A DNA stretch of 64,000 nt from Chryseobacterium aurantiacum (GCF_003020585.1 NZ_PXUE01000004.1:248001-312000); one strand, 5' to 3'. Positions 1-10,382 are shown, counted from the stretch's first letter. Translations and numbers: made by a program. The notes: generated by a model not told the origin, from the letters alone.

Positions 1-677
1 TTGATTTTGAAAGCCTCTTCTCTTTCTGTATGATCCGTATATTTTTTCTGTCCCAGCACTGAAAGCTCAACTTCCCACGTGTAAGGAACTTCTAACACAT
101 CACCTGCAATTTTATTAAAAATGGTTTGCTGGCTCTCATCCTTAGCTTTTGGGTGTACCAGGAATAAGGCATCTTTCAATGTCACTTCTCCTTTCCTGTT
201 ATATTTTGCAAACTGGTATTCATCAAACTTATTGAATGACTTTACCAATCCTTTCTGAATCTGCTTAGATAGCCTGTTCAGTTTTTTTGTTTCTGTTCTT
301 TTGTTAGCAAATTGGTAATACGCCAGCAATTCTGTGATTTCATCTGCCCTCTGAACAACTCCATCCACTGTTTTGCTTACCAGGTCTGAACCCGAGGTTT
401 CTCTTGCCAACTCCGTAGCCAAAACCAACGGAACAGAACGTAGGTGCATTTCTTTTCGTGCATATACAGCGAGTTTTGCTACAAATTCAGGGTCATTTTT
501 TTTTATCAGAGACTGTATTCTCTCCAATCTTTCATTCCCTTGTTCATAGGTAATATTAGATAGCCCTGTTGTAACCACAGCACTATACAATTCTTCTGCA
601 GGGGTCATCACATATGCTTTTGCTCCCTCATAGTTCAAGACTACTTTATTTTCTTTTTTCAAAAAATTAAATTTCAT
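1..677 (-). CDS. Ro60-like TROVE-domain RNA-binding protein, N-terminal part (continues beyond position 1)
   Basis: Reading the minus strand from the ATG at 677-675 gives 225 codons with no stop, beginning MKFNFLKKENKVVLNYEGAK. Residues about 68-90 (LAVYARKEMHLRSVPLVLATEL) fit the signature of the TROVE module, the helical ring of Ro60/Rsr proteins. Ro proteins bind Y RNAs and misfolded or damaged small RNAs, and bacterial Ro works with exoribonucleases or RNA-repair enzymes. The usual C-terminal vWA domain would lie outside the window, so I cannot confirm full length. The next gene (929) is divergent, so this gene has its own promoter. TROVE identity is fairly sure; the partner RNA is not visible. 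Confidence 0.82.
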   Translation of the reverse strand, partial: MKFNFLKKENKVVLNYEGAKAYVMTPAEELYSAVVTTGLSNITYEQGNERLERIQSLIKKNDPEFVAKLAVYARKEMHLRSVPLVLATELARETSGSDLVSKTVDGVVQRADEITELLAYYQFANKRTETKKLNRLSKQIQKGLVKSFNKFDEYQFAKYNRKGEVTLKDALFLVHPKAKDESQQTIFNKIAGDVLEVPYTWEVELSVLGQKKYTDHTEREEAFKI

Positions 678-900
678 GAGTTACTGTTTTTTGTTAAACA
701 TTGAAAAGGATATACTTCCTCTCTGATTTCTGATGCAAAGTAAAAACAGTATTACGTAATCATTTTGCGTAGTTAGTTTTTAATAAAAAAATCTAAAAAG
801 TATCTGATCCTGGATAATAGCAACATCATTCATTTAAAGCTTCTATCATTCATTTCAAATAAAGAAATGGGTATTCATAGGTATTCACACATCTGTTCTC

Positions 901-908
901 TAGCTTTG
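901..908 (+). promoter_or_regulatory. Flavobacterial -7 box for the VOC gene
   Basis: TAGCTTTG fits the Bacteroidota TAnnTTTG -7 consensus and lies 20 bases before the ATG at 929. I see no convincing -33 TTG. Confidence 0.55.
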
Positions 909-928
909 TATTCATTAAAATTAAAGCT

Positions 929-1381
929 ATGATTAAAGGATTATATGAAACTCATGTACAAGTAAGCGATTTGGAAAAAGCCATTCAGTTTTATACGGAA
1001 GTATTGGGATTGAGACTGGCTCATAGGGATGAAACGAGACCTATCGCATTTTTATGGATTGGGGAAGAGAAAGAATTTATGTTAGGATTGTGGGAGCAGA
1101 AAGAGAATCTTCAGCCGAGACATTTTGCTTTTTCGAGCAGTAAAGAAGATATTTTAAACTTGTCTGTAAAATTTTTGGAAAACAAAAACCTGAAGCCCTA
1201 TAACTTTCTAAAAAACGGCAGTGTTGAGCCTATGGTATTTGCATGGATGCCTGCCCTAGCCATCTATTTCAATGATCCGGATGGTAACCAGCTTGAGTTC
1301 ATTTCTATTCTGGAGGGAGATGGAAAACCTGAAATGGGTGTACTAACTTATGAGGAATGGATAAAGCAATCCGTGAACTGA
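929..1381 (+). CDS. VOC (glyoxalase/bleomycin-resistance) family protein
   Basis: A 150-residue protein with two beta-alpha-beta-beta-beta modules. It opens with ETHVQVSDLEKAIQFYTEVLGL and ends with FNDPDGNQLEFISIL, both typical of the vicinal-oxygen-chelate fold. The His near residue 9, the His in RHFAFS and the Glu in NQLEFI are the likely metal ligands. The family includes lyases, isomerases, dioxygenases and antibiotic-binding proteins, so the substrate cannot be given. It is the only plus-strand gene in the first 25 kb and stands between the TROVE gene and the SWIM/DUF6493 group; no functional link is evident. Confidence 0.85.
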   Translation: MIKGLYETHVQVSDLEKAIQFYTEVLGLRLAHRDETRPIAFLWIGEEKEFMLGLWEQKENLQPRHFAFSSSKEDILNLSVKFLENKNLKPYNFLKNGSVEPMVFAWMPALAIYFNDPDGNQLEFISILEGDGKPEMGVLTYEEWIKQSVN

Positions 1382-1414
1382 TAAAGAACAGGGCTAATAT
1401 AATGTGTTGGTAAT

Positions 1415-1468
1415 CGCAAAGACGCAATAGGTTTTAAGAATCACAAGTATTTTCTTTACGTCTCTGCG
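1415..1468. terminator. Inverted repeat between convergent genes, possible bidirectional terminator
   Basis: CGCAAAGACG (1415-1424) pairs with CGTCTCTGCG (1459-1468) except for one position. It lies between the VOC stop at 1381 and the SWIM gene stop at 1488, which converge. The loop is long (34 bases) and there is no clean T-tract, so an intergenic repeat element is an alternative. Confidence 0.35.
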
Positions 1469-1487
1469 TTTATCAACATTTTTATTA

Positions 1488-2831
1488 TTAATTATTTATC
1501 AGTTTCTTCACTGCAAGCACATGCTTGCAAGGTCCTCTTTCACCCTGATATTTACTGAACCATTCGCAGGTACATCGTTCTTTTTCTCCTTCAATAATTA
1601 TGGTATGATGTACTCCTGTACCTTGTACCCTGGCTTCTGTTCTTTCTTTATGATCACTTAAAATCTCGACTTTCCCATCTTCAATCAGTTTTTCGGCATT
1701 CTTCATGCGCGGATTTAATTCTAAGATTCTGCTTAGCTTAAAAGGTAATCTGCGATAGAAAAACTCATTGTCATCAAGATCATACCCCAATAATCCCATG
1801 GCCGCTAACCTTCCTGTTATATTATCCGCTTTATTCACGCTGAGATTTTCATCCAATGCCAAAACCGTTGAATTGAATGATTGGTTAGCGTAAGCATATT
1901 TGTCCAATGCATCAATCAATTCATCTGAGACTTCTGTTGTAAGGCTATCCAGCACTGCTCCCTCTCCTGAAAATCCTCTCCAGCTTTCTCTTGACAGAGA
2001 AAAACTAAGTTTTATATTTCCCATATAAAGCTGCCAGGTGGTAGACTGCATATTAGGCTGCGAAAAAACCTGCATATGATCTATATAGGGAAGTAAAGGC
2101 TCCAGTAGTCTCAACCTGTGAAGCCCTCCGATACAAACAGCATCAGTTGATTTTACCGGAGAAAACATGGGTTTGTTTCCTCTCACAATAAGATAGTAGT
2201 CTGACTTTATGATCCCTTTCGGCATTCCTCTGAATAGCTGCTGAGTTTGTATCTTATTAAAACTATGCTGTTTTTCGGATTCAGAAAGATATATCTGCAC
2301 TGTTCCCAGGCCTTTAATCCATTTTGTAGGTAATGGAACCTTTCTTTCTACAACTTTTTTTTCTTCTTTATAGAGCCCAAATTCTTTATCGCCAACAGAA
2401 AGCATAATTTTTTCATTGGGACGAATACTCCCAAGGGCAGTTATCATAGGTTGGTTAAAATCTACATTTGTGGTTCCATTTTCCAAAAACTCACCATCCA
2501 AACCATCCGGAAGCACATCTACTCTTGCATACACCCCTGCACAATGAGAGAATCCTTCAAATCGTAATCTCTCATTTCCGGCGGTTACAATCGGGTCTTT
2601 GAGCAATGCCATCTGAAATGGTGACAGATTAAAGCTTGACTTTACAATATTGGAAAGTGTAATGAGGCAACGGGCCAAAATAAAAGGTTGTCCTACATTT
2701 CCCCAGAAAAAACAGGGAACGTCGGTTGTTTTCTGTATCTCGCTATATTTGGAGAGAAACAGTTCTTCCAAATCATCTTTCTTTACCAGTGCAGATGATC
2801 TAGAATAATTATAAGTAAGCATATCTTCCAT
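1488..2831 (-). CDS. SWIM zinc-finger protein
   Basis: A 447-residue protein. The last 35 residues carry CTCEWF...GPCKHVLAV, the CxC...CxH pattern of a SWIM zinc finger, a nucleic-acid or protein binding module. The first 380 residues are a mixed alpha/beta region I cannot assign. It starts three bases after the stop of the DUF6493 gene upstream, so it is the third gene of a tightly packed three-gene unit. SWIM proteins next to DUF6493 proteins are a recurrent pair in bacteria, as I recall, but no biochemical role is established. The Zn finger is clear; the function is unknown. Confidence 0.8.
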   Translation of the reverse strand: MEDMLTYNYSRSSALVKKDDLEELFLSKYSEIQKTTDVPCFFWGNVGQPFILARCLITLSNIVKSSFNLSPFQMALLKDPIVTAGNERLRFEGFSHCAGVYARVDVLPDGLDGEFLENGTTNVDFNQPMITALGSIRPNEKIMLSVGDKEFGLYKEEKKVVERKVPLPTKWIKGLGTVQIYLSESEKQHSFNKIQTQQLFRGMPKGIIKSDYYLIVRGNKPMFSPVKSTDAVCIGGLHRLRLLEPLLPYIDHMQVFSQPNMQSTTWQLYMGNIKLSFSLSRESWRGFSGEGAVLDSLTTEVSDELIDALDKYAYANQSFNSTVLALDENLSVNKADNITGRLAAMGLLGYDLDDNEFFYRRLPFKLSRILELNPRMKNAEKLIEDGKVEILSDHKERTEARVQGTGVHHTIIIEGEKERCTCEWFSKYQGERGPCKHVLAVKKLINN

Positions 2832-2834
2832 AAT

Positions 2835-5531
2835 TTATTTCTTTAGAAGAAGATTGCAGATTTTTTTCAGGCTCGAATTTTCTTTCCAGCTATTCAGTTT
2901 TTCTATTATATGTTCTTTCGCTTCCGATTGATTTAAAGCCAATACCTCATGATAAATTTCTAGTAATTTTTTCAAATTGGTCACCGGATCTTCCATCTGA
3001 AGCAATATACCGGATATCAACTCTTCCAGAGCAACATTGTGATTTTTGCTGACGTTCAGCATATGATGTTGGATAAGATCTGTTAATCTTTTGACAGGCG
3101 CCCACTCCAGTTTTTCGTGAAGTCCAATTACCTTACCTAGCTGCGCATTGTCAATCATTTGATGAGAAACATGTTCTAACCAGATTTCAGCGGCAGTTCC
3201 TCTGATTGTTTTATCTCCATCCAAAAAGATTGTTCCTAAAAACAAATATCCCATATCATCCAGAGGTCTTTTGATCTGATAAAAAGCCTGTGCTGTATTT
3301 AAAACCAGATTTCTTTCATAAACTTCAGCAATACCTGAATAGAAAAGACAATTTCTGATGACTTTTGCTAAGGTATTTGCCGGTGTATTTGGGAAACACC
3401 ACATCATGGCAGGAATTTCGGAAAGCTCTTTTTGTTCCGCAATAAAAAATTCCAGGAACAAAGGTTCTTTTCTTTTTTCAAGATGGTATTTTGGAATAAC
3501 AATATTCAATTCAACAGGATAGTACGAATTTTTCTTGCTGTCAATGGTTTTCCATTGGTAAGCTCCCGTAAGGAATTCTACCGGAATATTATCGTATCCG
3601 AAGTTGCTAAACTCTTCAAAAACGGTTTCTGGTGAACGTGTAATTCCGGCTGTCATCCACCATGAAGGATGGCTAAGTTCTCCTTTTGGTTTTTCATTTT
3701 TACCAAAGAAGAAAAGTAACAGTTCTTTATACTCACCTTTTAATCGTTTTTCAACCCACTGCAAAGCTTCTTCAGTATTATCAAGGGCACAACGCTGCAA
3801 TGCCAACTGCATGTCCAGATGATTGGGTTCAATATTTCTATTTTGATAGGCCTCTAATCTTTCTACCAAACTAATAGGAGAAATCCAACAAGGGGTATGA
3901 GTTACTGTAAATAACAGGGGAATATTTTCGCCGGTTTTTATCTTTTGAGAAATATATACCGCCATCTCCTTGAAAGCTTTTGTAACAGGATCCTTTACTC
4001 CCACCTTTTCTATTGGGCCCAGTTTTTTATGATAATTTGAATAGATCTCTCTTGAAGCTTCATCTTCAGAGGTTTTATGATATATTTTTTCCAGGTTTTT
4101 AAGTTGAATTGGATATTTTTCCAATAAACCTAATCCGTAATTGATAATCAGATTGCACAGAAGAACATTCAAATATGGAACTTCCCATTTTGCAATTGTT
4201 TTACAGGCTTTTAAGAATACTGGCTCTATTAACTTAACAGACTCTGCATTGGTTTCATTAGCAAACCGCATCAATCCATCCAAGGCGATATCACAGTGGT
4301 AGCTGTAGGGGTCCTCTATTGCCAAAGGAAGGAAAAACATTAAATCCTCAAAGCTTTTGAGCTCTTTGATCTTGTTTTCATTGGCTATCAGTAAGATCCT
4401 TTCTGAGGCTATAGCTTCAAGCTCTTGTTGCTTGTCTTCAATATATTTTGATAAAACAGGACGTACATTACTTAGTATATTGTCTGAATAATGAGAAAGT
4501 GCTTCCTTTATATTTTCAGAGGCAGGGATATATTTCAGAAAAATTTTGGCCGCTTTCGACTGTATACCATCGTCTTTGCTGACAAAGGCAGTACTTAAGG
4601 CTATTCCCAACATTTCAGGATCAAGCTTTTTGTGCTGGAATATTTTTTCCGTTAAGGCCAGACCGGAAATAACTACTGTTTTAATTTCAGAGCTTAATAG
4701 GTTAGGAAGATAGTGTGAAAATTCATCACTTTTAAAAGCCGGTAATTCTACTAACATTTTCAAATGTACAAGAATGGTATTGACTGCCTTAGACTGTGTG
4801 GATGTTAAGCCTGCAAGCAGTTCATCCTGAAGCTCCACCAATTCTTCTTCAGTGGGTTTCAATGCTGTAAATGCATCCATAAACCATCCGGTTACATTCT
4901 TATTAAAGTTTCTGTTAGATGCCAAAAGACATTCTTTTAGAAACCTTATTCTTTCTATCTTTTGCTCTGCAATAAGTTTTTGTATCAAAGGAAACCATTC
5001 TTTACGGAACGGCAACGATTTAGATGGATATTCACATAAATACCAAAAGTGAGTATTAAGTGTTTCAGGATGATGGTCCAGATCAAATGGATAATTGCTC
5101 AGATGGTGTCCTAGCAATTCAGGTTTCGGTTGCACATATCCTTTTTCTGTCCATTCTAAAATATGCTGATAATTAAAGGCTGTAAATTCAGCATCTATGG
5201 AACTATTGATAAAATCTGAGAACCAATCCGGGCATCCCCATTCCAATATCTGTTCTGTTTGTTCAATATTTTGGAAAAGACTCCAGTAATTTTTACCAAA
5301 GTTTTTCTGATCCATACATACAAATGATGCAAGATCAATAATGGAGTGCTGATTTACAGAACCGGCAGTATGATAAGAATTTTTGGTCATGACGATCTTA
5401 TTGATCTCTCGGTCCATTTTCTTTATTGTCGGAACTAATGTTTTCTTCTCGTCTGGCGTAAGTTTCTTCAAAAATGGGATAATCTCATGTATTTCTTCCT
5501 CATTAAGAATTTCATAGAGTCTTTCTTTCAT
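2835..5531 (-). CDS. DUF6493 family helical-repeat protein
   Basis: An 898-residue, mainly alpha-helical protein beginning MKERLYEILNEEEIHEIIPFLKKLTPDEKK. Repeated helical pairs suggest an alpha-solenoid of HEAT type. The N-terminus (IIPFLKKLT followed by K-rich DEKK) and the C-terminus (NLKKLLEIYHEVL) both recur in the neighbouring 843-residue protein, so the two are tandem paralogues. Its start overlaps the stop of that gene by 4 bases (ATGA), implying coupled translation. I see no enzyme motif, and a scaffold role is my inference. The family name is from recognition of the overall pattern, not a search. Confidence 0.7.
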   Translation of the reverse strand: MKERLYEILNEEEIHEIIPFLKKLTPDEKKTLVPTIKKMDREINKIVMTKNSYHTAGSVNQHSIIDLASFVCMDQKNFGKNYWSLFQNIEQTEQILEWGCPDWFSDFINSSIDAEFTAFNYQHILEWTEKGYVQPKPELLGHHLSNYPFDLDHHPETLNTHFWYLCEYPSKSLPFRKEWFPLIQKLIAEQKIERIRFLKECLLASNRNFNKNVTGWFMDAFTALKPTEEELVELQDELLAGLTSTQSKAVNTILVHLKMLVELPAFKSDEFSHYLPNLLSSEIKTVVISGLALTEKIFQHKKLDPEMLGIALSTAFVSKDDGIQSKAAKIFLKYIPASENIKEALSHYSDNILSNVRPVLSKYIEDKQQELEAIASERILLIANENKIKELKSFEDLMFFLPLAIEDPYSYHCDIALDGLMRFANETNAESVKLIEPVFLKACKTIAKWEVPYLNVLLCNLIINYGLGLLEKYPIQLKNLEKIYHKTSEDEASREIYSNYHKKLGPIEKVGVKDPVTKAFKEMAVYISQKIKTGENIPLLFTVTHTPCWISPISLVERLEAYQNRNIEPNHLDMQLALQRCALDNTEEALQWVEKRLKGEYKELLLFFFGKNEKPKGELSHPSWWMTAGITRSPETVFEEFSNFGYDNIPVEFLTGAYQWKTIDSKKNSYYPVELNIVIPKYHLEKRKEPLFLEFFIAEQKELSEIPAMMWCFPNTPANTLAKVIRNCLFYSGIAEVYERNLVLNTAQAFYQIKRPLDDMGYLFLGTIFLDGDKTIRGTAAEIWLEHVSHQMIDNAQLGKVIGLHEKLEWAPVKRLTDLIQHHMLNVSKNHNVALEELISGILLQMEDPVTNLKKLLEIYHEVLALNQSEAKEHIIEKLNSWKENSSLKKICNLLLKK

Positions 5532-8059
5532 TGGTTTTTAATTTGATGTATAATTTTTTTCAGGTTATTCTCTTTTTCCCATTCTGTAAGCAAACTGTTA
5601 ATCGTTTTATCGACCTTGGTTTGATTTTGGTTGAGCAGTTCATAGTAAAGCTCTAAAAGCTTTTTAAGGTTAAAAACTGGTTTTTCAATCGCTGAAAGAA
5701 TGGAAATCAGCAATTTCTCAAAAGCTTGGTTATGACTGGTACTCAAATTGATAAACCCTGACAAACCATCTGTAAATCGTTTCACGGGTGCCCATTCAAA
5801 ATTGATCTTTTTACCAATCAACATTCCCAGTTCCTGTACTCCGAAGTCCTCTGAAACTGCCTTGTTTATTAAGACTTCAAAAGCCATACCAGAGAAGGTC
5901 TTATCTTTATTAAACAGTCCCGCTGAGAGGAATAAATAATGTACAGGCTGAAAAGACAAATTCAGTTGCATCCATGCATCAAAAAACCTCACATTACCCT
6001 TTATATCATATTGATAAACAGCACTCGACAAATCTTTATTATATTTTCCCGCCACAAAAAGTCCAGAAAAATAAGGAGCAAAATACAAAATATAAATCAG
6101 GTCATTATCATAAACACCTTGATAAGAGTTGAATAAATGATCTAAAAAATTTGCATTCTGAGAAAGTTCTTTTTGGTTTTCTACCGATATCAATACTTCG
6201 GGTATTTCTTCTGTATTATTCCACTTGTATACTTTCCTGTAGCCTAGCTCCCAATCAAAGTTTCCTTCCAAAAATTCTTTCCTGTATTGATCTTTGAAAT
6301 AGTTTTGATCGAAAATAGGTCTTACAAGCTCAAAATATTTTTCATTAAGCTGTTTTTTTGCATATTGTTCGGCCTGTTCTAAGTTTTCTTTTTTGGCCCG
6401 AAGCATGGCTATTTGCCAATCAAAAGGGATAGGCTGTTCATTGTATTGCTGATAGATTTTCAGCTTATCAACAAGAGAATAAACTGTAATCCAGCACGGT
6501 GTATGATCCGGAACTGAAAGAACCGGAAGTTTTTTGTTTTGTTTTAATAATTCAAAAATACCCAGCAAAAACTGATGATAGGCCTTTAAAACAAAAGGAG
6601 TTTTCTTTTCACTCCAATTTTCAAGTGCTGGAAATCCTAGATGGACATCCAGTAAAACCTGTGATTTTTTTTCCTGTTTTAATAGTCCATAATTAATAAT
6701 AAATGTGGCCCATAAATGATGAAGTCCTCCAGCATCTTTCCTTTTGAGTGCTGCTTTAAAGACAGGTTCAAGTTTATTGAAATGTTCTTCTTTAAAGACA
6801 TCATTAAATCTAACTAACCCCTCTAAGAACAAATCAAAATGATAAGTTTCATTGTTATTGAATATCTGAGAGGCTAAAAATATAAAGTCATCTACTGTTT
6901 CAATAGGGAGAATAGGTTGTGATAAATGCCATGAAGCTTTTTCATAACCTGAGTTTGCATTTTCATGAGTACTTTTATTTTCTTTGAAGAAATGCTCCAG
7001 TAATGTTCGTGCATCAGAAAGAATAGATCCTGTATACAACATCAGCTCTTTCTGTATTTTCTTGGAATTCGGATTACCATATTGGGCAAGAATCTTTGCT
7101 CCCTTGGTCTGAAGAGTCTTGTCTTTATTCAAAAAAACAGGCATCAGGAGATTGCAGACCTCTTCATGAAACTGTGTACTGCTTTTGGCTATTTTTTCCA
7201 AAGTCTGAAGCTGTGCATTCACAACATTCTTCGTAGTAAGGGTCATTAAAGAAGCTGTGGCTTGTAGAAATTCTTCAGTTTTAAAATCTTCATGTGTAAG
7301 GACCGAAGCTACTATTTTTAATATTCCGGGAAACAGTGAATATTGGATGGAATGAAAAATGACAAACAACTCTTCCTGAAGTGCTATAATTTCACTGTCC
7401 GTGGGTTCAAGATAGGTAAAAAGTTCCAGAAACCAGATGTTATGATCTTTGGAAAAATTGAGATTAATGGCTTGAAGGCTAGACTTTAAAACTCTATTAC
7501 GTTCAATTTTATGATCCTGAACAAGGTTTTTTACTATTTGTTTCCAGTTCCTGTCATGGGAATGATAAGTAATATCAGATTCATGCTCGAATAAAAGCCA
7601 GATATGGGAATTTATGGTAATGGGATGGGTATAAAAAATTTCTTCCAATGTATGACCTGAGGCCAATGAAGAGGAAAGCAATAAGGCGCTTATCTCATCT
7701 TTGAGCTTTAAATAACCTTTCTGTTCCCATTCCAGAACTTTAACATATTCAAATTCGTTTAAAAATAAATGGCTTTCACCAATCCATTCCGGAACATAGG
7801 TTTCGAAAAGTTCATCAACAAAATGAACCGGCATAGAATAATATACGGGACCTATTTTTTCATATTCATTCTTCGTTTTAGAGCATACCAAAGTAGCTAA
7901 CACTGAAATATTGTTGTGCCCCCATTCTTTATTAATATTCTTTTTTAAAATGGCAGCTACTTCTTTTTTATCTTTTTGTGTAAGCTTTTTAAGAAACGGA
8001 ACAATTTCTTTTATTTTATAGTTTAAATATATTGCTCTAAACTCTTCACCAATAAGCAT
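5528..8059 (-). CDS. DUF6493 family helical-repeat protein, tandem paralogue
   Basis: An 843-residue helical protein and first gene of the DUF6493-DUF6493-SWIM unit. Its N-terminus (EIVPFLKKLTQKDKKEVAAILKK) and C-terminus (NLKKLLELYYELLNQNQTK) match the downstream paralogue, while the middles have diverged strongly, so the duplication is old. No signal peptide or membrane segment is visible, so it is probably cytoplasmic. No catalytic motif is seen. Upstream is a 274-base gap that probably holds the promoter of the unit. Confidence 0.68.
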   Translation of the reverse strand: MLIGEEFRAIYLNYKIKEIVPFLKKLTQKDKKEVAAILKKNINKEWGHNNISVLATLVCSKTKNEYEKIGPVYYSMPVHFVDELFETYVPEWIGESHLFLNEFEYVKVLEWEQKGYLKLKDEISALLLSSSLASGHTLEEIFYTHPITINSHIWLLFEHESDITYHSHDRNWKQIVKNLVQDHKIERNRVLKSSLQAINLNFSKDHNIWFLELFTYLEPTDSEIIALQEELFVIFHSIQYSLFPGILKIVASVLTHEDFKTEEFLQATASLMTLTTKNVVNAQLQTLEKIAKSSTQFHEEVCNLLMPVFLNKDKTLQTKGAKILAQYGNPNSKKIQKELMLYTGSILSDARTLLEHFFKENKSTHENANSGYEKASWHLSQPILPIETVDDFIFLASQIFNNNETYHFDLFLEGLVRFNDVFKEEHFNKLEPVFKAALKRKDAGGLHHLWATFIINYGLLKQEKKSQVLLDVHLGFPALENWSEKKTPFVLKAYHQFLLGIFELLKQNKKLPVLSVPDHTPCWITVYSLVDKLKIYQQYNEQPIPFDWQIAMLRAKKENLEQAEQYAKKQLNEKYFELVRPIFDQNYFKDQYRKEFLEGNFDWELGYRKVYKWNNTEEIPEVLISVENQKELSQNANFLDHLFNSYQGVYDNDLIYILYFAPYFSGLFVAGKYNKDLSSAVYQYDIKGNVRFFDAWMQLNLSFQPVHYLFLSAGLFNKDKTFSGMAFEVLINKAVSEDFGVQELGMLIGKKINFEWAPVKRFTDGLSGFINLSTSHNQAFEKLLISILSAIEKPVFNLKKLLELYYELLNQNQTKVDKTINSLLTEWEKENNLKKIIHQIKNQ

Positions 8060-8333
8060 AAATTTATTCTTGCCGGCTAAAATAACAAAAATTGATTGAC
8101 AGACAGCAAATTATCCCCAAAATGTGAATTTTTTAACAAAAAATTAAGGTATTGAAAGTGCTTCTATATCTAATTTTGAGCCCATAACAAAAATTCCCTG
8201 TTTAAAGATATACGTGTCAAATTATGTTCTTATTTAATATTTTTAAAGATACTATTATTCTTTGTTATATTTATAAACAATAAAAGCATTTAAACAGGAA
8301 AACAGTATTGACAACCAACAACATACTCGTTGT

Positions 8334-10292
8334 TTACATTTTAAAAGTTCTTTCAACTTCAGTCAAACCCATTTTTGCCAGATGTCTGTATACTGTTGAT
8401 AGGGTAAGATTTCTTTTTTCTGCAATTTCAAAAGGAGGCATTCCTTCTTCAAATAGTTGAAAGGTAATTAAATGGGTAGGCTTTTTTACCACGACGACGG
8501 AAGTATCTATTTCTAATGTTTTATCAAATATAGGTACATCTAAAAGATAACATTGTTTTAGTTTTTCAAGATAATCTCCAAGATCATAGAGAAATATTTT
8601 AGTTTCTTCGTTGAAGTTTTTCAGCCCTTTGGTGCTTATCGTTTCTGAATAAAGATTTTTTAAAGGCAATAAAAAATCTTCGGCCACTTTTTTATAAAAG
8701 AAATCTACAGCACCTTTACATTTATCTTCAATCTCAGTCCATGGCATTGTTCCGTTCATAAAGCTCAGGGTTTTCTGTTGAATGATCTTCTTGAATTTCT
8801 CGGATATGAGGAACAGTTTTTCGCTTTCTATTTTAAATTTTTCTGCCTGTTTTTTTATTTTTTCATCCAGTACTTCTTCGGCCATCCACTTTATAACGGA
8901 ATCCTTTACCCAGCCTGCATCTGCTGTCATTTGAACTTTATGAAGCGTAAAACTATATTTATCTTTCTCCAGGAGTTGTTCTAACCTATCATTAGCATTG
9001 GTTGACTCCTGAAATTTTTCAATTCTGGGATCACAAAATATGGCTTCCAGTCTAATTTTAGATTTCAGGACAATCCCCTCCAAGGTTCTGCAACGGCTTA
9101 AAGCTACATATACCTGTCCACTGGCAAAGGATCTTCCGGCGTCAATGATAACACGGTCAAACGTAAGTCCCTGACTTTTATGAATGGTAACCGCCCACGC
9201 CAGCCGTATCGGATATTGTTCAAAGCTTCCCAATACTTCTGTTTTTATATTTTTGTCCGCATCCAGAGTATATTTTTTTTGTTCCCAAACCTCCTTTGTC
9301 AGGGTAAATTCTATTCCAGATTCTTCGAATACGGCTTTTATCGAATCTTCTTCCAAGCAGGAAATTTTTGCCAGTTTACCGTTGTAAAATTTCTTCTCAG
9401 GAGATGAATCATTTCTAATGAACATGATTTGGGAACCTATTTTCAATTCAATGGTTTCATCATTGGGATATTGGGTTTCTTTAAACTCTCCAATAATGGT
9501 GGCTTTATAAAATTGAGAGATTTCCTGTAAAGCATTCAATTTTTTCTGATTGATATGATCTGCAATACGATTATGGGAACAAAGGTGGATATAAGTTTCA
9601 TTTTCAGGCTCAAATTCTGGTTGATATCGGGAGTTTAATTTTTCAAAATCGATATTATGGATATCTGCATGCCTAACTGCATCAAGAATTTCGAGAAATT
9701 CTTTGTTCTGCTGTCGGTAAACTTTCGTTAATTCTACTGTTATGAATGGAACCTTTTGTAATGCCTGGGAAGAAAAGAAAAATGGAGTCTGATAATATTT
9801 TGATAAGATCTTTTCCGAATCATCTTTTACAACGGGTGGCAGCTGGTATAAATCTCCAATCAATAGCAACTGTGCTCCTCCAAACGGAAATTGATTCCTC
9901 CTTACACGCCTCAAGGAATGGTCCAAAATATCCAGCAGATCAGCTCTTAGCATAGAAACCTCATCTATAATAATGAGTTCAATCTCACGAAACAGGTCCA
10001 GCTTATCTTTTCGATATTTAAAATGAGGGAAGAGTTCATTAATATTCATGGCTAGATTAGGATCAATAAGCTCTGTGGTAGGCACAAAAGTTCGGAACGG
10101 AATTCCAAATAACGAATGAATGGTTACCCCACCTGCATTAATAGCTGCAATACCTGTAGGCGCAACAATGATGTGTTTTTTGCGGGTCTTTTTCACAAAA
10201 TCATTTAGGAAAGTAGTCTTTCCGGTTCCTGCTTTCCCTGTCAAAAAAACGCTTCTGTTGGTATGTTCAAGTAATTCAACGAGTGTCTCCAA
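8334..10292 (-). CDS. Pif1/RecD2-like superfamily 1 helicase with C-terminal helix-turn-helix
   Basis: A 652-residue protein. Walker A GKAGTGKTT is near residue 20, Walker B IIIDEVSM near 108, motif III GDLYQLPPV near 145, and the late motifs WAVTIHKSQG and VYVALSRC near 365-395: the Pif1 subset of 5'-3' SF1B helicases. The last 35 residues (FEIAEKRNLTLSTVYRHLAKMGL) look like the helix-turn-helix found at the end of many bacterial helicases. Such proteins unwind DNA, G-quadruplexes or RNA:DNA hybrids. A terminator at 10363-10382 separates it from the exonuclease genes, so it is probably its own unit. Confidence 0.88.
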   Translation of the reverse strand: METLVELLEHTNRSVFLTGKAGTGKTTFLNDFVKKTRKKHIIVAPTGIAAINAGGVTIHSLFGIPFRTFVPTTELIDPNLAMNINELFPHFKYRKDKLDLFREIELIIIDEVSMLRADLLDILDHSLRRVRRNQFPFGGAQLLLIGDLYQLPPVVKDDSEKILSKYYQTPFFFSSQALQKVPFITVELTKVYRQQNKEFLEILDAVRHADIHNIDFEKLNSRYQPEFEPENETYIHLCSHNRIADHINQKKLNALQEISQFYKATIIGEFKETQYPNDETIELKIGSQIMFIRNDSSPEKKFYNGKLAKISCLEEDSIKAVFEESGIEFTLTKEVWEQKKYTLDADKNIKTEVLGSFEQYPIRLAWAVTIHKSQGLTFDRVIIDAGRSFASGQVYVALSRCRTLEGIVLKSKIRLEAIFCDPRIEKFQESTNANDRLEQLLEKDKYSFTLHKVQMTADAGWVKDSVIKWMAEEVLDEKIKKQAEKFKIESEKLFLISEKFKKIIQQKTLSFMNGTMPWTEIEDKCKGAVDFFYKKVAEDFLLPLKNLYSETISTKGLKNFNEETKIFLYDLGDYLEKLKQCYLLDVPIFDKTLEIDTSVVVVKKPTHLITFQLFEEGMPPFEIAEKRNLTLSTVYRHLAKMGLTEVERTFKM

Positions 10293-10362
10293 TGAATAAA
10301 AAGTTTTATCAAATTTAAATCATAAAAAATGAAAAGTAACTGTCAGTATCAAAATAAAAAAA

Positions 10363-10382
10363 GACTCCCTTTGCAGGGAGTC
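10363..10382 (-). terminator. Intrinsic terminator downstream of the exonuclease genes
   Basis: GACTCCCT and AGGGAGTC form an 8-bp stem with a TTGC loop. On the minus strand it is followed by seven Ts. It closes the transcription unit that contains 10417-12208. Confidence 0.85.
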
